NCBI GenBank assembly: GCA_963921195.1
Contig: OY992540.1
Location: 191,813,576-191,877,575, forward strand
Source of the DNA: Pegoplata infirma
Taxonomy: Eukaryota; Arthropoda; Insecta; Diptera; Anthomyiidae
Direction: 5' to 3'
DNA: 64,000 nucleotides
The position numbers were made by a program, and so were the translations under genes. Of the stretch, positions 22,370-33,365 are shown piece by piece; within the stretch, counting starts at the first letter, position 1, and every line of letters begins with the position of its first letter. The notes beneath the pieces were generated by a model that saw only the letters and a program-made list of their open reading frames with translations, was not told the DNA's origin and searched no databases.

Positions 22370-24478
22370 TGGGCTGTTTCACGTCAACGGGAGACCCCCC
22401 CGCCCCAAAATTCTATTGGTCGTAGAGAGTTGTATTATGGCTTAAAATTTAGCCAATGATCTCTACTTTTGAAAGCTGAGTGGCGGAAGTTGAACTCAAT
22501 GGTAAGTGAGCCAATATGGCGGCGCGAATCGGGATACCCCGATCGGGATATGCAGGAAACTAATGAAGGAGTTATCGGATTTTTCTGAAATTTGTTATCA
22601 GGGGGTATATTGGGACGCTAATTTCGAATTTTCATTCAGATTTCAAAAATTCAAAATGGCGGATCCAATATGGCGGATGATTTTTTCGAGGTTTTCGCAT
22701 TAAAATAAAACTCGGTTCCCGGGTGTATTATGGGTCACTTAACACGATTCTGAATTTAGATTTCCAAAATTCAAAATGGCGGATCCAATATGGCGTTTAT
22801 TATTTTTTTTATTGTTTCGATTTCCTTGAAACTTGTTATCTGGGACGCTGATTTCGAATTTTTATTCAGATTTCAAAAATTCAAAATGGCGGACTCAATA
22901 TGGCGGATGGTTTTTTTTTTTAAGTTGTCGCATTCAAATAAAACTCGGTTCTCGGATGTATTATGGGTCACTAAGCACGATTCTGAATTTAGATTTCCAA
23001 AATTCTAAATGGCGGATCCAATATGACATTATTTTTTTTTTTTTTAATTTCGATTTCCTTGAAACTTGTTATTCCGGGGTTATTTGGGACGCTGATTCCG
23101 AATTTTTATTCAGAGTTCAATAATTCAAAATGGCGGATCCAATATGGCAGATGATTTTTTTTTGAAATTGTCGCATTTAAGTTAAACTCGACACCCGGGA
23201 GTTTTATGAGTCACTTAGTACTAATCTGACATCAGATTTTCAAAATTCAAAATGGCGGATCCATCATTGCTCTTATATTTTTTTAATAACGATTTTTAAA
23301 TCTGATGTCAGATTCGTACTAAGTGACTCATAAAACTCCCGGGTGTCGAGTTTAACTTAAATGCGACAATTTCAAAAAAAAATCATCTGCCATATTGGAT
23401 CCGCCATTTTGAATTATTGAACTCTGAATAAAAATTCGGAATCAGCGTCCCAAATAACCCCGGAGTAACAGAGTGACTCATAAAACTCCCGGGTGTCGAG
23501 TTTAACTTAAATGCGACAATTTCAAAAAAAAATCATCTGCCATATTGGATCCGCCATTTTGAATTATTGAACTCTGAATAAAAATTCGGAATCAGCGTCC
23601 CAAATAACCCCGGAGTAACAGAGTGACTCATAAAACTCCCGGGTGTCGAGTTTAACTTAAATGCGACAATTTCAAAAAAAAATCATCTGCCATATTGGAT
23701 CCGCCATTTTGAATTATTGAACTCTGAATAAAAATTCGGAATCAGCGTCCCAAATAACCCCGGAGTAACAAATTTCAAGGAAATCGAAATTAAAAAAAAT
23801 AAAAATAATGTCATATTGGATCCGCCATTTTGAATTTTGGAAATCTAAATTCAGAATCGTGCTTAGTGACCCATAATACATCCGAGAACCGAGTTTTATC
23901 TGAATGCGACAACTTAAAAAAAAACCATCCGCCATATTGAGTCCGCCATTTTGAATTTTTGAAATCTGAATAAAAATTCGAAATCAGCGTCTCAAATAGC
24001 CCCCAGATAACAAGTTTCAAGGAAATCGAAACAATAAAACAAAAAAATAAACGCCATATTGGATCCGCCATTTTGAATTTTGGAAATCTAAATTCAGAAT
24101 CGTGTTTAGTGACCCATAATACACCCGGGAATCGAGTTTTGTTTGAATGCGAAAACCTCGAAAAAATCATCCGCCATATTGGATCCGCCATTTTGAATTT
24201 TTGAAATCTGAATGAAAATTCGAAATTAGCGCCCCAATATACCCCCTGATAACAAATTTCAGAAAAATCCGATAACTCCTTCATTAGTTTCCAGCATATC
24301 CCGATCGGGGTATCCCGATTCGCGCCGCCATATTGGCTCACTTACCATTGGGTTCAACTTCCGCCACTCAGCTTTCAAAAGTAGAGATCATTGGCTAAAT
24401 TTTAAGCCATAATACAACTCTCTACGACCAATAGAATTTTGGGGGCGGGGGGGTCTCCCGTTGACGTGAAACAGCCCA
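22370..24478. mobile_element. 2.1-kb foldback element FB1, TGGGCTGTTTCACGTCAA ends
   Basis: TIRs TGGGCTGTTTCACGTCAA / TTGACGTGAAACAGCCCA, flanked by TATA on both sides (22,366-22,369 and 24,479-24,482). Each arm is about 0.9-1.2 kb and is built of ~110-125-bp subrepeats centred on 'ttcaaaatggcggatccaat' (near 22,651, 22,771, 22,881, 23,001, 23,123, 23,247). The tip of the palindrome is at about 23,241-23,297. The right arm is longer because of an exact 150-bp triplication. No transposase; the longest frame (176 codons, minus) is repeat translation. Confidence 0.88.
23323..23772. repeat. Three identical 150-bp tandem units in FB1
   Basis: Units 23,323-23,472, 23,473-23,622 and 23,623-23,772 each start 'gtgactcataaaactcccgg' and run to 'ccccggagtaaca'. 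I found no mismatch between them except at the last two bases of the third. The mirrored left-arm stretch (about 23,070-23,220) is single-copy. Confidence 0.95.
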
Positions 24479-24570
24479 TATACCTTATGGGGTCCCCGAC
24501 CGATATTTTGATGCGTTACACACAGAATGACAAAGTGAGTATACCCCCATACTGTGGTTGGAGGGTATAA

Positions 24571-25056
24571 AAACAGATTTAAGTACCAGGACCTATAATA
24601 AACCTACTCAAAATATAATATTTTAAAGGTCGAATAAAACAATTTTATTTTTTAATAAAAATTAATCAGAATTTGTTCAATATAATTTAGTTAACAACGA
24701 GAGGAAAATATTAGTTGCCTCAAAAAAATTGGGGTTGTCACAACCAACCCCAAATTGATGTAAATAACATCGGTAATGCGGTTGATTAAATTCGTTGTAG
24801 CCAACTATTTGGTTTTATGTTTAACAAGAAATTCATTATGACTCATAATGGTTATTGACTTCTACACCCTGCCCATAGTGATATTAGGCAAAACGTTTTG
24901 TCATTGCGCTTGTAACACAAAGAAAAAAATGTAACACAAATATTATATGCACTTTTGAATCTCTATAGAAATGGCGATCCCGGTCTGTCTGTGTAAATGC
25001 TGACAATTACTCATGATTCTTGATTATTTTAAGGTGGATCTAGTGAAAACGTATAA
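24571..25056. other. Spacer with inverted dispersed repeat and small hairpin
   Basis: 24,585-24,690 is the reverse complement of 4910-5030. 'Aattggggttg...caaccccaaatt' (24,729-24,757) is a small hairpin. 24,885-25,000 is a decayed Helentron-like stretch ('gttttgtcattgcgcttgtaacac', 'ggtctgtctgtg'). Confidence 0.5.
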
Positions 25057-25684
25057 CACAGTGCAACAAGAAAAATGAACCTCAATGGCTTCAATGCCAA
25101 ATGACAGCAGACCATCAAATAAACAAAATCACCAAAGTGGTTTGCAAAGTTAGTTCGTATAACTTTTTTATGGCCCACTGAAGTTTTTTAGTTTTTTAAT
25201 CAAAGGTGTTTGGAAAACGTCAAAACACTATAATAAATGCACATCTGTGCTTAAAAATATGGTGGGATGTTTTCAGGAAACTCTATGGCGGTTCTTTTCC
25301 TAGAACATATTAACACTTTAACTGTCATTTTTAGAGGTCATTTATGTGCCTTATTAAAAATTGAACTAAGAAGTATAATAAAACGTCCATTTAAAGGGTT
25401 AAAATATTCTACAAATATTTTCTTCATAAAATTTCATTAGGAGTTGTGAAATGTTAAAAATTCATTCAAAATGAGCAAAATTCTTCAAAATGCAAAAAAA
25501 AACAAAGAAAAAAATGTCGTAAAATCAAAAGTAACCAAACAAATTGTTAACAACTAAATACAAGTTCAACAACTTTTTTAATTGTATCAACAATGTATAT
25601 TGTTAATGTGACAAAAATTCATTTTTATTTTATTAATAACACAGACACTTTATAAATTCATTTAATCAAGCAAACATATATGTG

Positions 25685-25756
25685 ACGATAGCACGGTGGT
25701 AGTGTGCCAGACTCGAATCATGAAGGTTGCGGGTTCGCTGCCAGTTGGCGGAACAC
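25685..25756 (+). mobile_element. tRNA-like segment 1
   Basis: 'Gatagcacggtggtagtgtg' resembles a tRNA D-arm/A box, and 'ttgcgggttcgctgcc' resembles a T-arm/B box ~35 bp downstream. The acceptor stem does not pair, so it is a tRNA-derived repeat, not a tRNA gene. Confidence 0.55.
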
Positions 25757-25948
25757 TTGTTTTTTTTTTTTAATTTGTGATTTTTTTTATGTTATTCTAT
25801 TTTAAATTTTTAAACATGTGTGAAGCCACATTATTATTTATTTTTAAATATAATACCACATTTTTTATTATTGTAAAAACAGCAAAGAGTACACACTGCT
25901 TCTACAGACACTTTATGTACACATTTAGGCAACTATAAATATATATGA

Positions 25949-26018
25949 GGAATAGCACGGTGGTAGTGTGCTAGACTTGTAGCACGAAAGTTGCGGGTTC
26001 GATGCCAGGTGCCGGCGG
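25949..26018 (+). mobile_element. tRNA-like segment 2
   Basis: Close copy of segment 1 with a better B box (gggttcgatgcc). Preceded by 'ctataaatatatatgagga', an upstream block shared with segment 3. Confidence 0.6.
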
Positions 26019-26123
26019 ATGATTTTTTTTTTTATATATTTTTTTTTCTTATTTTAGATTTCTTTATCATTCTTTTTTTTGTGTCTTTTTAAATATGCTG
26101 TTTAGTCAAGTATAAATATATAT

Positions 26124-26196
26124 GAGGATAGCACGGTGGTAGTGTACTAGACGCGTAGCATTAACGTTGCGGGTTCGATGCCAGTTGTCGGTGGAT
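26124..26196 (+). mobile_element. tRNA-like segment 3
   Basis: Third copy with the same upstream 'tataaatatatatgaggata' and B box gggttcgatgcc, and a T-rich tail downstream as in the other two. Confidence 0.6.
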
Positions 26197-26765
26197 GATT
26201 TTTTTTTATATTTATTTTTATTTTATTTATTTCTATTTTTAGATTATTCTATTTTAAGATTTATTTTTTTAAAAAAATTACAAAAGTCATTGTTGTATTG
26301 ACAATATCCAATGTAGGCTCAGTTTCAATTAAATGTTTAATTGTATTAACAATGAAATTAACTGAATTGACAACTTTTTTTTCTGCGAAAATTTAAAGAA
26401 TCATATTTTTATTGCATTTTTTTTGCCAAAACAATGTTAAAAAACTCGTAAAAAATAGAGTTAATTTACTTCTGAACTAAAAATTACATTCCGATGTCTT
26501 TTAAAAAATTTTAAAATTATTCTTTTTTTTAACAAAGTTAACCCTCTAGCTACCGTTTTAAAAATTCGAAAAAGTAAGAGGGTTAAAATGTCCTACTAAT
26601 ATTTTGTACATTCATTTTTTTCAGGGATCATCGAAGGCAGAAAGTTCGTCCATCATAAAGAAAATTCATAAAAAATTTAAGTTTTAAATTTTAACCCTCT
26701 AACTGCCTTCTTTTATAGACTTTTATGTATTCATTTTGAAAACGGACAAAAATTAACCCTTTTAA

Positions 26766-27094
26766 CCACGCTCACAAAAATTGCACTTCTTAATCCCCCT
26801 GGATACAAGCGCCTGGCTTTAAACTTCATCTGACATAAAATTGTGTCATTTGTTTAAAAAAAATATAATAAAAAGATGAAAAAATAAGAGGTTTTTCGCC
26901 AATTGGTCCGATTTTGCTCATTTATGCAATTAGTTTGCATTTAACCATACGACATTATTTTTCAAAAAATTTTAAGCAAATCGGATTTACCCGCTATCTA
27001 AGACTTGAAATTTTTAAAATTTAAAAAAAAAAGTTAAAAAAACGATCGAACGGTTATATCTCGGAATTGCTGTTGGAAATTTTTAAAAAAATTA
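26766..27094. mobile_element. Helentron-like internal fragment
   Basis: 'Accacgctcacaaaa', 'ctggatacaagcgcctggcttt' and 'ggtccgattttgctcattt' parallel 5890-6090 and 21,185-21,345. It is decayed and has no GTCY tract. Confidence 0.45.
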
Positions 27095-27210
27095 CGGTTT
27101 TTCTTCTTCAACGTTCAAGCTCACTTACAATCGCGTAAGTAAATTTAAGACAACTCACACTCACGTGCACTTACACAAGCTTCCTTCACACTCACGAAGC
27201 TCTAAGAAAT
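27095..27210. repeat. TCAC-rich fragment
   Basis: 'Aactcacactcacgtgcactta' and neighbours match the TCAC-rich arms at 242-770. A fragment of that element. Confidence 0.55.
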
Positions 27211-27870
27211 TAAAGAAGAAGAATCGTTATAGTTTTCGATCAAAATTTGTAGTCCGTTTCGCTCTACCGTGCTTAGTTTTTGATATACGTGATTTTGGGA
27301 CCACTGAGGGCTTGAGAGTTTAAAAAACTCCATAACTTTAAATTTATTACTCGGAGAGCTTTTGGGTACTTGGCCAACTTTTTTAAATCCAAATTTAGGA
27401 CAAATTGGGATCCACACATGTGAAAGGGATTGGTCTCTATATTGCTTTATCTGGCTTATTTTCGAAATATAGCCATTTAAAGTTAAAAAAAAACAAAATT
27501 CCCCAAGTTATAAAAATTTTACTAAAATAGTAAAAAAAAACTTCCTTAAATTTAAGAAGATGAACTAAGTGGTAGAAAAATACATCCTTAAATGAAAGAA
27601 GACGAATATGTCATAATAATAAAGATTTTTTTCATATATTTAGGGAACATTTCTTTGGCGGTAAGAATTCAGTCCATGTATTAGGGAATTCCATTAAAGG
27701 GAAATAATGGACTATTTAACAGTATATAAACTAAAAATTTTTCCTAACAGTTAAGAAAATTTCCCAACTTTTAGTAAAATTTAACTTAATTGTGGGAAAA
27801 TTTATAAACTATTTAAAAGGAAATTTTACCAAAGTTTTAGTTTAATCTTTTTTTTAAGTGTAGAATAAAA
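27211..27870. repeat. Dispersed segment shared with 47.26-47.58 kb
   Basis: 27,480-27,770 contains 'ggaattccctaatacatgga' and 'taaaaattttactaaaatag', which recur inverted at 47,260-47,380. 27,220-27,420 ('gctctaccgtgcttagtttt', 'ctcggagagcttttggg') is related to 35,800-35,915. The right edge 'tttttttaagtgtag' resembles a CACT-type TIR. Probably a broken miniature element; no gene. Confidence 0.45.
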
Positions 27871-28345
27871 TTGTGCGACTTGTTTAAAAAAAATTCTTGA
27901 ACGTATTTAAAAACCACCATATTTCAAAAATGCAAAATATTGGAGGAAATTTTTCAAAGAACCAACACTTTGATCTAAGGGCACCACGGGTTAAAATTAT
28001 AAGATTTTGCTCAAATTAAGTTTAAATGAAAGGCAGTCTGAAACTCTATGCAGGAAACTTTGAGATTTTTTTCCAAAAATTGAGACAAATTTTTAATTTT
28101 TTTTTTTTTTTAATTTTCAAAAATCTAAATTTAATCCGATTGGCCTCAAATTTGTACCACATAAGTTTTAGGCCTAGGAGAATACAAATTTACCCGGATG
28201 TCAAAATCAGAAGGAAGACTATTTTCCCATACAAAAAAATGTCAGTCCAATAAAACATATTCAAAGAAACAAGACAAACTTCAGGAGTGTCTTTTATTTT
28301 AGACTGCATGTTGTTAGTTACAGACAGATGGACGGACATTTATAA
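27871..28345. mobile_element. Helentron-like fragment with short GTCY remnant
   Basis: 'Acaagacaaacttcaggag', 'ttttattttagactgcatg' and 'cagacagatggacggacat' (28,265-28,340) correspond to 22,160-22,240. The upstream part is decayed. Confidence 0.45.
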
Positions 28346-28835
28346 AATGTCCAGGAATCATTCTTGGATCAAAAAAATATGTACTTCATGTGGTCACTTA
28401 AAAATGATTTTCACTCAAAATTTTGTTGTTGACCCGAATTCAGTTCATACACAAAAGTTTTTGTACTTTGGGTAGGGTATAGATGGATTCATTAGAGCCG
28501 ACTTTAATTTTTTTAACACGTTAGTTTTGTGGTCATTTGATCAGTTGCAATTCCAAATTTAAATATATTTTTTGTTAATCGAAAATTAACCAATATTAAT
28601 TTGTTGCTTAGATTGCAACAAATTTTGTGTATGAACGAAAATAACAAACCGTTTAAAATGTGGGTTAAGGCAGTTCAAATGCATTTTCTTTTTGGAGTAT
28701 AAAGTATAGAATTTACTATAAGTTATTAGACAGGAGTGCTTAATAATATTGATTGAAATTTGCATATGCAGAGTTCAGGTGTGACTCTCTTTTGAAAATA
28801 TTTGAGATTGACTGCTTTCTAATTAAAATGATTTC
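28346..28835. other. Spacer, nothing recognised
   Basis: AT-rich with short frames; no feature found. Confidence 0.4.
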
Positions 28836-28969
28836 AGTTTCCTACTACAAATTGGGTAAATTTACACAAAATTGCGTAATTTTACCTAAAATTATTGGAA
28901 ATTTACCAAATATATAGTAGTATATTATTTGAATTTGTTGAAATTTACCCAATTTACAGTAGGAAACTA
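28836..28969. mobile_element. 134-bp palindromic element
   Basis: 'Agtttcctact..caaattgggtaaattt' is mirrored by 'aaatttacccaattt..agtaggaaact'. 'Ttttttagagtgta' just to the right looks like a CACTC-type end, but no left partner is seen, so it may be the surviving core of a truncated TA-CACTC element. Confidence 0.7.
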
Positions 28970-29726
28970 GACTAATTTTTTAGAGTGTACCCAAAAAACA
29001 GGACCAGGCAAACAACGTTCCCCCTGAAGATATTAAACAACCTGTTAAAACTGTAATTTTTTACAGGATATATAAAACCAATTTAACATTTTGATGCCAC
29101 AATAGTTCACAGTCCTGCACTTTTACCTAAGGGACGAGAAAATGCATTTTCTTCCACTCCGCCCACTTTTGTGGGCGTGTACATAAAATATAATATAAAT
29201 AATGATAAAGTTGTATTACTTAAACTTAAAATAATGGAGGGTATTTATGAATCGGTACAGTCGAATATTCCTCTCCCACTTGTGAACTTTAAATTTTTTG
29301 TTAAAACCCAAAAAACAAATTCACTCCGCCCTAATGTTAATTTTATAAGTATCATTTCATTGCTGTTGTTGTTGCTAGTTATAAATCGCGCAAAGTATGC
29401 AACATACATATAACATTTGAGGTCAATTGATTTTTGTTTCAATATTCTTTTTTCTCAAAAGAAAAATAAATAAAAAAAATATAATCAAACAAATAAAATA
29501 CAAAACGCATAGTTGTGTAATTTTCCAAACAAGTTTTTTTTTTTGAATTTTTCTTGACTTCGACATCAAAAAAACAGCAAAAATATTCTCAGAGTCATTG
29601 TCAAATTACGCTGACTGACATTCTATGATGGATATTTGACTAAATTGTAAATTATACTTTTGTATGTGGGTTGAAATTTATAAAAAGTAAATTAATCAAA
29701 ATGCATTTGATTTTAAAATTTATAAA
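28970..29726. other. Spacer with a few decayed repeat motifs
   Basis: 'Tccgcccacttttgtgggcgtgtac' (29,157-29,182) is a small hairpin. 29,230-29,275 ('ggagggtatttatgaatcggtacagtcgaat') resembles a Helentron-like terminus. No coding sequence. Confidence 0.4.
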
Positions 29727-30450
29727 TATGTATGTTTAAAAGCATTTGTTATTATCGAATTTCAGTATTAATAATTTTAGTGGGATTGTCAAGAAAGATT
29801 TTTGTAAAATTTTACCAAGATTTTAGGTAAATTACATAAATATGAAATATGTTTGATACCCAAAATTTTTTTCCGTCTTAATAGAACCTATTCCAGATAG
29901 GAACTATCGTCGGTTCCAGAATTTTGCAAAATGGTTTCAAGTGATGTATAAAATGTATCATAATTACTTGTGTAAACTTTGTTCCGACTAAGGCAAAATA
30001 CTTTAGGTCTTAAAATTTTAAAAAAATATTAATATGTATGTTTAAAATCACTTGTTTTTGTTAAATTTCAGTATTAACAATTTTAATGGGTTTTTAACAA
30101 AGATTTTTGTAAAATTTTACCAAGATTTTAGATAAATTACATAAATATTATGTTTGTTACACAACAACTGGTTTCAGTTCTAATAGAATTTATTCTAGAT
30201 AGGAATTATCGCCGGTTTCACAATTTTGTAAAATTGTTTTAAGTGATATATCAAATGTATCATAATTACTTGTGTAAACTTCGTTCCGACTAAGGCAAAA
30301 TACCTAAGGTCTTAAAAAATATGTTTAAACACATTTTATTGTTGTTAAATGTAAATATCAGTTATAACAATAATTGAATTTGATTGACTTTTTTCAAACA
30401 TTATCGTAAAGTTTTACTAAGGTTTTAGGTAAATAAGTAAAAAGTGAATT
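29727..30450. repeat. ~0.3-kb tandem modules, 2.4 units
   Basis: Units begin 'tatgtatgtttaaaa' at 29,727 and 30,033 (period 306) and 'tatgtttaaacac' at 30,320 (283). Each holds 'gtaaaattttaccaagattttag', 'ataggaa(c/t)tatcg(t/c)cggtt' and 'tcataattacttgtgtaaact'. More diverged units follow to 31,377 and at 33,993-34,290 and 40,431-41,010. Confidence 0.85.
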
Positions 30451-30720
30451 ATGATGTAAACTTAAGGGTTTCCCGTCAAAGCTAAACTTTCAAATTTTAT
30501 GTTGTAATACCTGCCGAACGATAGCCACGAAATAGCTAATTGTAGGAACATTAATGAAAAAATTTTGCAAGAGCACTTCAGTTGGCAACTAGCGGTGAAA
30601 GTTTGAAAAAATTTAATTTTTCGACCAAAATTTATGTCCGAAATATTTAACAAAATCCGGCTCACAAATTAGGTATTTTTGCGTTCTTTATTAAAAATCT
30701 CCAATATACTAATTTTAAAA
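30451..30720. repeat. Dispersed module shared with 4.25-4.79 kb
   Basis: 'Gtaatacctgccgaacgatagccac' and 'tttatgtccgaaatatttaacaaaatccggct' match two segments that are separated by about 200 bp of other sequence at 4380-4790. Here they are about 100 bp apart. Confidence 0.65.
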
Positions 30721-31377
30721 TGTTGTCCAAAATGTTAATCAGCATCTGTGGATCAAAATCGCTGATCAGCATTTTTGGACCAAAATCGCGTTTTTATAAT
30801 TTTTTTTTTGATACTTTTGGATAACATACTTAACTCTTCCAACTTTTGGAACCAATTCCGATAAAAAATAATTATTATGTTTAAAAATTAGCATCTGTGG
30901 ACCAAAATTCGGTATTTTTGATACCGATTTTGTAAAACTGTACCAAGATCTTAGGTAAATTATCCAAATCTCAATTGCGATATTTTTTGATGCCCAGCAA
31001 CATTTTTTTAAAGCTCTTCTACAGAAACCTGTTCTTGATCCGGTTCAACTATCATCCAGAATTGTATAAAATTTTAGCAAGTTTAAAATATATTGTTGTG
31101 AAGAGTATTGAATACAACATTATTAATTGTTTACATTTTTTAAAGACTTAGGTAAATTACCTAAGTTTTTAACAGCCATATAAGCGTATTTATAAAAACA
31201 GTTTTTTTGTGGCAAACTTTCTTAAATCTCGATTCCAAAAGTAATTGAACATTTTCAGATTTTTAAATCAAATTTGTAAAATTTTATGTAAATTTTATTT
31301 ATTTAATTTTTAATTTTTTTTTTTGTGTAATTTAAAATAAATAAACCAAAAGTCATTGAATTTAAAAATTATTAGTA
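30721..31377. repeat. Diverged 0.3-kb modules
   Basis: 'Gatcttaggtaaattatccaa', 'agaattgtataaaattttagcaag' and 'acttaggtaaattacctaag' continue the family of 29,727-30,450 with many changes. They resume at 33,993 beyond the nested insertion. Confidence 0.6.
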
Positions 31378-32367
31378 CACTCAAAAAAACCTTGTCAAAT
31401 TACTAAAAAAAAGTCTCGTAATCACATTTTACCAATATTTGACAGTTTTACTTGTTTTTTAACAAAAAAACTTTCGATCGAAATTTAATTTTTTTTGTTA
31501 TTTTAGAAACTTTCAAGAAAATTTTGCAAAAAAAAAGGGAAATTCAGGAGAATTCCTTGTAAGTTTTATTGCGCCAAAAAATTTTTAAATTTATAATTTT
31601 ATTGGAAAAAATCGAAATTATGAAAAAGCTTGTAATTTTTACTAGAAATTCTCGAAAAAAATTTAGGAGGTAGCAAAAAATCTTGTAAAGTGACGAGAGT
31701 TCTTCGTATGTTTTATTGCATTAAAAAAAGTTGTTAATTTACAATTTTATTGGTGAAAAAGTTATGAAATTACTAATTATTGGTGAAAAGCTTAAAAAAG
31801 ATATTTAAACAAGTAGATAGTTAAATTCGACTTGGCCTAATCTATGAATACCCTCTAAAATGTCTGAATTTTTTCTGAAATTTCTGAAAAAAAAAAAAAT
31901 AATTTACTAAATTTTTTTTGAGTGTAAAATTTTTTTTCGAGTGTATTTTTTTTTAGTCTAAAAATATTTTTGAGTGATAAAAATATTTTGTAAAATATAA
32001 ATATTTAAAACATGTTTAACATGCTTCAACACGTGAATTTAAGGTGAAACTAATCTGAAATTCACGGTTTTGCTAATAACTTTTGAACCACTGCACTATA
32101 GGAAATTTTACCCATTTTTTGGCCAAAAGTCAAAATTAAAATTTTTGCAAACATTATTTTTTTTTACATTAATATAAAAAAAACTTAACAAAGTAAACAA
32201 TTCTTTCTCAATTTTTCGACAGAATTGATGTACTGTCACTTTATCAGTAGTTTTTCTTGCAATTTCTTACTTACAATTAGTTATAAAATAACGATTGAGT
32301 GCAGTGAATTTTGTGATAGCTTCTAATAAAAGTTTTTATATTAAGAAAAACTAAAAAATTGAAAATA

Positions 32368-33032
32368 ATGTCGAAGGTGAGTACTTTAATGATAAATAGT
32401 GAAATGTTGGTGAACTCATCTATTAGATCGATTTAATTGGAAAAATTGAAGTGACCTTAAGATGAACTTATTGAAGTATGAATTGGAATTTTATTTTGAC
32501 TTAAAAAAAAATGATAGCATATGTTAGCTATAAAACCATAAAAGTTCTCTAGGACAATCAATTACCTTCCGAATTTATTAAATTTCAAGGTCGGATATGT
32601 GCAAACTTTTTTTAAAAACGCATTTTTCCAGGTGACTGCTGAGTGCCAAATTCAGAGTTATTTAATACATGGCGAGAGAAATAAAACAAAGGTGGATAAG
32701 GAGCCGCTATTTCTGGCCATTTCTTTTCGCACATTGCTGATAGTGAATGTTTCGAAAACTTTAAACAATATATAAAGGAGGAATTAAGAATATTTTGTTC
32801 AAATATAAATATGAAAAGGATTAAAAGTTGTAGGAGTTTTAAAATTTTTGAAAGACAGCATGCTGTTTGGCTTAAAGGCAATACTTGGCTAAGAAAACTT
32901 GAAACGCAGCCTGCCTCCACTAAATCGAAACCTGGGCGACCGCAATTAACTTTTTTGTCAAAATCTCCAAGAACAAAAATACGAGTTACAGCAGAAATCT
33001 CTAAAGATCTAAATAGGAAGTTGAGCCCCTAG
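32368..33032 (+). pseudogene. Remnant of a transposon-encoded protein
   Basis: ATG-TCG-AAG at 32,368 is followed directly by a consensus splice donor (gtgagt). A candidate acceptor 'tttttccag' ends at 32,631 and the frame then stays open for ~50 codons. After a frame change, 32,774-33,032 reads through to a stop (ATG at 32,811) with FKIFERQHAVWLKGNTWLRK and KSKPGRPQLTF..SPRTKIR. A GRP..F..S.RTK.R motif is, as I recall, common in uncharacterised insect transposon proteins, but I cannot confirm it. No catalytic DDE region is visible. Shortened and out of frame, it is unlikely to act. Confidence 0.45.
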
Positions 33033-33199
33033 CTCTTGCTTCATCTACGGCTGCCCGTAGTGGAATTTTGAAATGTAGTTGACGACTTGGAACTCAAAAA
33101 TAAAATTTTTGAATAAATCCTTATTAAAAAGTAGATTTGTTTGACACTTCTTAAAATTGTTAAAATAAATTTCTACTGTTATCTTCGAAAGTTAGTGTA

Positions 33200-33365
33200 C
33201 ACTCAAAAAAAAAAAAAAAGAAATAGTAAAAACAGTTTATAAAACCATATAATCTATCAAGGATCTAAAAAATCTTAGATGCGGAAACTTATAACCCGGG
33301 AACCCTGTTTGGAACTAATTATTAGCTAATTTTTTTATGTAACTTTACTAAATTTTTTTTGAGTG
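33200..33365. mobile_element. TA-CACTC miniature element, 166 bp (nest 3, innermost)
   Basis: CACTCAAAAAAAAA at the left and TTTTTTTTGAGTG at the right, TA on both sides (33,198-33,199 and 33,366-33,367). It sits in the 3' part of the CACTATAGG element. Confidence 0.78.

Larger units (their letters stand above)
21181..24570. mobile_element. Helentron-like host of two insertions (nest 2)
   Basis: Pieces 21,181-21,362, 22,152-22,369 and 24,479-24,570 together follow the family order: 'ctggatccaactacaggac', 'gaacttaaccagcc', 'taagacatattcgtggcaaactt', GTCY tract, 'ttatggggtccccgaccgatatttt', 'gtgagtatacccccatactgtggttggagggtat'. 5890-6250 and 33,780-33,950 give uninterrupted versions of the two halves. 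Confidence 0.68.
25496..26389. mobile_element. AACAATTGTT-type element carrying tRNA-like copies
   Basis: Left flank motifs 'gttaacaactaaatacaagttcaacaac' and 'aattgtatcaacaatg' are mirrored near the right end ('attgtattaacaatg', 'gaattgacaactttttttt..ctgcg'). The right end resembles the CACGCAGA-type TIR in inverse. Three tRNA-like segments lie between the arms. Exact borders are uncertain. Confidence 0.5.
25057..26765. mobile_element. CACTGTG-family element C, truncated and interrupted
   Basis: The left end is CACAGTGCAACAAG preceded by TAA (25,054-25,056). 25,057-25,495 is collinear with the left arm of element A (16,295-16,740). 26,390-26,690 continues with the inner arm ('gccaaaacaatgttaaaaaac', 'ttaaccctctagctaccg'), then a turn and a short start of the return arm, which breaks off near 26,765. 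The missing stretch between is occupied by an insertion. Confidence 0.7.

Noticed and set aside
22182..22459. Three overlapping frames over the GTCY tract with Arg/Thr/Asp or Ser/Val/Pro repeats
   Set aside because: Translation of a tetranucleotide repeat in all frames; no flanking coding context.
23323..23772. Satellite DNA monomer array
   Set aside because: Only three units and restricted to one arm of FB1; better treated as local expansion within an element.
23811..24341. 176-codon minus-strand frame, the longest in the window
   Set aside because: It covers FB1 subrepeats; the same peptide (for example FRFPKFKMADPI) recurs with each repeat, and the mirrored arm gives similar frames on the other strand. 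It is structural repeat, not a protein.
25685..26196. Functional tRNA genes
   Set aside because: Box A- and B-like words are present but acceptor and anticodon stems do not pair; B boxes deviate. tRNA-derived repeats are more likely.
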